In this document: one piece after another, positions 60,710-64,000 of the stretch | Layout of the letters: the number at the start of each line of letters is the position of its first letter | How positions within the stretch are numbered: the stretch's first letter is position 1 | Origin: Austropuccinia psidii | Lineage: Eukaryota; Basidiomycota; Pucciniomycetes; Pucciniales; Sphaerophragmiaceae | Direction of reading: 5' to 3' | NCBI GenBank assembly: GCA_023105745.1 | Contig: JALGQZ010000001.1 | Location: forward strand, 45,346,082 to 45,410,081 | DNA: 64,000 nt | Program-made: the position numbers and the translations under genes | Notes under the pieces: generated by a model | Databases searched by the model: none | What the model saw: only the letters and a program-made list of their open reading frames with translations | Told to the model about the DNA's origin: nothing

Positions 60710-62084
60710 TCTCTCTGCTAGCCCATCTGTTTGAGGGTGATATGCTGTAGAGAATGATAACTTAGTCCCAAACAATCTATGAAGATTGGTCCAAAGTGCA
60801 GATGTGAACTTGGGATCTCTGTCACTTATAATATTCTTAAATAATCCTGTATGAGAAATAACTCTACTCCATAGAAGAAGAGCTGTGTCCATAGCAGTGT
60901 CATCTTTATGACATGGTAAGAATATGGGAGTCTTGCTATATCTGTCTACAATGACTAAACAAGCATTATAACGTTTGTCACCAGTTGGAGGAAGTGCTGT
61001 GACCCAATCCATGTGAACAACTTCCCATGGGGATTTTGGTTCTTGAATATGGATCATAAGTCCAAATTTCTTGCCTGTACTCCTGTTTGCCTTTTGGCAT
61101 CTGTCACAGGTATGGCAATACTCAATGGTTTCTTTTCTCCAAGATGGCCACCCTGCACAGTTCTTCACTTTTTCAAGTGTTCTGTCTTCTGGTAGGTCTC
61201 AAGAGTATATGCTATCATGGCATTCATGAAGAATGGTATTGATAAGCAATCTGCTACATAATGTCATCACACAGGAATGTTTGGTTCTATGGTAAATAAT
61301 CCCATCAAACAAGTGAAATATTCCTTCAGAATAGCAATTTTTCCAAACTTCATCCAGCGCATTGACTAAGGATGTATCTTTGCAGTCTTTATCTAACAAG
61401 GAATTCAAGATATGGCAATTCTTGTCTTTCTTATAAGATTCTCTGACTTCTTCAAAGAATTCAGTCCCAATATCAGTTATTTAGATGCCTTCAATTTGAA
61501 TCTGTAGTTCAGGTTCCAAAGGTACATAAGCTGGGTTATCAGGAGTGTTGGATAAAGCCCATCTACTAAGTCCATCAGCATTCTTGTGAATTTTTCCTGC
61601 TTTATGAACTATAGTCATGTTTCCTCTATATTCTTAAATGGCTATTTGCCATCTCAACATATGTCTGTTGGGAGTTTTCATGTTAAGAAGTGATTTCACG
61701 GCATTACAGTCAGTTATCACTTCAAAAAAACTGCCATCAAGATAATAGTGTAATTTCTCAAGTGCCCATACCAAACATAAGCACTCCATTTGGCTTGCAC
61801 CATATCTGGCTTCTGCTGGTTTGATTTGTCTTGAGATGTGACAAACTGTTCCTTCTGTAGGTTTGTCATCAATAATTTGGACGTGATGTAGGGCTGCTCC
61901 TAATTCATCTCCACATGCATCAATGTAAAGCTTAAAAGGAATATTCCAGTCAGTAATGAGGAGTCAAGGTTCTTCTGTAAGAGCTTTCTTTCTCTTCTCA
62001 TAAGCTTTGATTCTCTTTTGTGTCATCTCAAATACAGTCTGTTGATCACAGATTCTATAGAGTGACTTGGCTAGTATTGCAAAG
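60705..62084 (-). pseudogene. RNase H and integrase (zinc finger and core) pseudogene of element C
   Basis: Minus-strand reading from 62084: end of the RT connection, RNase H (near 61900, then [13 protein letters not shown] near 61795, DCNAVKSLL near 61700), the integrase HHCC finger and core up to GLAERM at 60709. The core (61168-60705) holds HMDWV and SDRDPKF. Several stops break the upstream part, among them ones near 61195, 61484 and 61636. The reading joins the piece ending at 50428 across element B. It starts abruptly at the LTR at 62085, where B would continue into RT (B position about 54663). Confidence 0.88.
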
Positions 62085-64000
62085 GGTAATATTTGACTAT
62101 GAAACTGATGATAATATCACTATTAATCAACAGTACTGTGTCTGTTCTTATGAAATATAATAATAAAATATTATTATAACCACAATTAAATAATTAAAGA
62201 ATTATTTCTTTCACATGTCAAGCACTACTAGTGATTTTAACAGGAGGCAAGTGATTGTCTACTAGAATCAATTACAAGAAGATTTTAATAATAAAACTTC
62301 TTTTATTAAAATGATAAAATTATTTTAATATATAATTATCTTTTTCAATAATAATTATAATGATAATCCTTTAAGAAAACTAATTTTAGAGAAAAACTTT
62401 AAGAATTAAAGATAAATCACTCACTAATATTCCAAAGAGCTTATTGAAAGATAAGATAGAGAGATTTGACGTGGAATTGTGGATTTAAGGATCAAAATGG
62501 ATTTATAACAGTATTATAACAATATATAGTTGGATTCTATGATTTCACGTCTTTCTGATTGATTATGAAAGATTTAAAACACTTAATAATAGCTGTAACT
62601 AATACTTACTTGATGGTAATAATGATTTAAATGATAATAAGATGATGATGTGGAAAAAACAGCAAGAAGAGGCCTCTTTTAAGTCAACAACTGCTCACAT
62701 AGGCGTGCCATGGAGCAAACTGAAAAACCAGTGAGTGAGAAAACAATAAACCTTTTTGGATTATTGATTGCATCATCTGTTGTCATGTAAGATTATCACA
62801 ATCACTTAATTGATGCTTTTACATGACTACTAACGCCAATATGGTTAAGAATAAAATGAGTAACATTTATAAATCTTCTTTTATTCCAAAATAATCATTT
62901 ATTTCTCAAAGTTATCAATGTTATTGCCAATTTCATTACAGGATTTAATTACTGTGAATTTTTGAAGATTCAGTGTTTCATGTAGAATAGTCAAAAATGG
63001 ACTGTGAGTAAAACTTTGGATTTTACCAGTAAAACTGGAATTCTTTTTGGTTTTACCATAGGTAATACAGTTCTCCATTAGTCCTGAAAGTTTAAGAAAG
63101 ATTCATCAAGAATTGTATTTTTAATGACTTTTTGAAGTTTTTACCTCATTTCTACATTGAATTGCAAATATCAGTGTTTCACTGGTTGCTATGAGGTAAA
63201 TCAATGGATACAAGTCCAAAAAGGGTTTTAATTACTCTTTTGTGCTTTATCCATGGACATTCATTAAGACTTGACATGTTTACAGGAGTCTAAGTAGCTC
63301 TTTACCTCCTTGGCACATCAAAATAGCAGGTTATTTGCTATTTTCTTAAGTTTTACTGTAGTTGTAACATGGTAACCAAGTTCCCAAAAGGTTTTAGTTT
63401 ACCAATTAGGCCAAGATCAGCCATGGATCCAAGCTTTGGAGCTGTCCACGCCTCTGAGGCCTCAGAAGTTGGGTACCCTGGCTCTCTTTGATGTCTTTTG
63501 TCCCCCTTGCTTATTTTTTACATCAAAATAGAAATGTAAGCTTAAAGTGAGATATCCACTATGGGTGTACCAAAAGTCCATGTAAGAATACCATGATATT
63601 AAGTGCCCAAAACATGCATAACACCATTCTTAGTGTATATGTAACATGGGATTTCTCACTTTCCCATTATTTTGGCGTGAAATTAAGAAAAACAAAAATT
63701 TTCACGGATCTTTTATGTGGTATTGATGATGTGGTATTGGAGTAACTTCCATTTTACCACCTCAAAGAGTTAATTTGAGCTTATTCACTCTATGGAGCTA
63801 CCCTAGGTGAAATTTAGTGTAGAATCCAAATGTGGTCTTAAATCCATGGATTTACTTACTCAATAAAAAGTTATTCATCTTTTCTGAAATTAAAAATGAT
63901 GAATTTTGGATATATGCATGACTTATGAGTTATGCATAATTCAAAATTTATTTTTAAGATAATTGTGGCCTATTTGGGTATGTAAAATATACCTCAAGGC
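62085..64000 (-). repeat. LTR of a further element D (subfamily II), cut by window end
   Basis: It starts GGTAAT where the other copies have TGTAAG and is alignable with the B, C and 7595 LTRs up to the last base; only about four bases of the CTCACA end are missing. Its small differences match the solo LTR at 7595-9516 (GAAGATTTTAATAAT; AAGATAGAGAGATTTGAC) rather than the 3' LTR of C. It is therefore probably a separate insertion into C, solo or with a body beyond the window. Confidence 0.85.

Larger units (their letters stand above)
47576..62084 (-). mobile_element. Ty3/Gypsy element C, decayed, interrupted by element B and truncated by LTR D
   Basis: The 3' LTR (47576-49485), polypurine tract and integrase C-terminus (49634-50428) lie left of element B. 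The rest of the integrase and RNase H (60705-62084) lies to its right, in the same orientation and in register once B and one copy of ATCAT are removed. RT and everything upstream are missing because another LTR begins at 62085 in the middle of the RT/RNase H region. Several stops show C is older than B. Confidence 0.88.

Overview
The window reads as transposon-dense chromosomal DNA of a rust fungus (Pucciniales, Basidiomycota). The pattern that points there is very AT-rich DNA, large Ty3/Gypsy elements with LTRs of about 1.8-1.9 kb, and Gag/Pol proteins of a type I associate with Austropuccinia psidii (myrtle rust). The genus is an inference from family resemblance; no search was run. No tRNA, rRNA, CRISPR array or bacterial-style operon was seen.

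Layout. 1-712 is the end of an inverted LTR. 713-11932 is a decayed Ty3-type element (here 'X') with LTRs, gag and retropepsin remnants but no pol; a Tc1/mariner element (4923-6539, TA target duplication) sits inside its protease, and a solo LTR with a perfect 5-bp duplication (7595-9516) sits further along. 11934-16321 and 24907-26600 are pieces of two further LTR families plus an integrase fragment. Between them lies element A (16322-24906, plus strand), complete in outline but riddled with stops. 26600-36500 is the only stretch that looks like host genic DNA. It holds a probable six-exon gene (28284-30394) for a secreted protein of unknown function, preceded by exon-like sequence and a 52-unit AAT microsatellite. 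30395-46887 is AT-rich DNA with only ghosts of old LTRs. 46888-47575 is a PIF/Harbinger transposase pseudogene cut by element C.

47576-64000 is a stack of nested retroelements, all on the minus strand. Element C (3' LTR at 47576) was inserted into the Harbinger gene. Element B (50429-60704), young and almost open, was inserted into the integrase of C with a perfect ATCAT duplication. A further LTR ('D', from 62085) abuts the RT/RNase H region of C and runs out of the window. B carries Gag, protease, RT, RNase H, integrase and a chromodomain-like tail in one frame, broken by only two nonsense codons. Its gag also holds a second open frame of 194 codons.

How the parts relate: the annotated proteins are almost all retroelement machinery. 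Element B is the copy most recently capable of supplying it; A, C and X are relics. The secreted-protein candidate is the one gene likely to serve the fungus itself.
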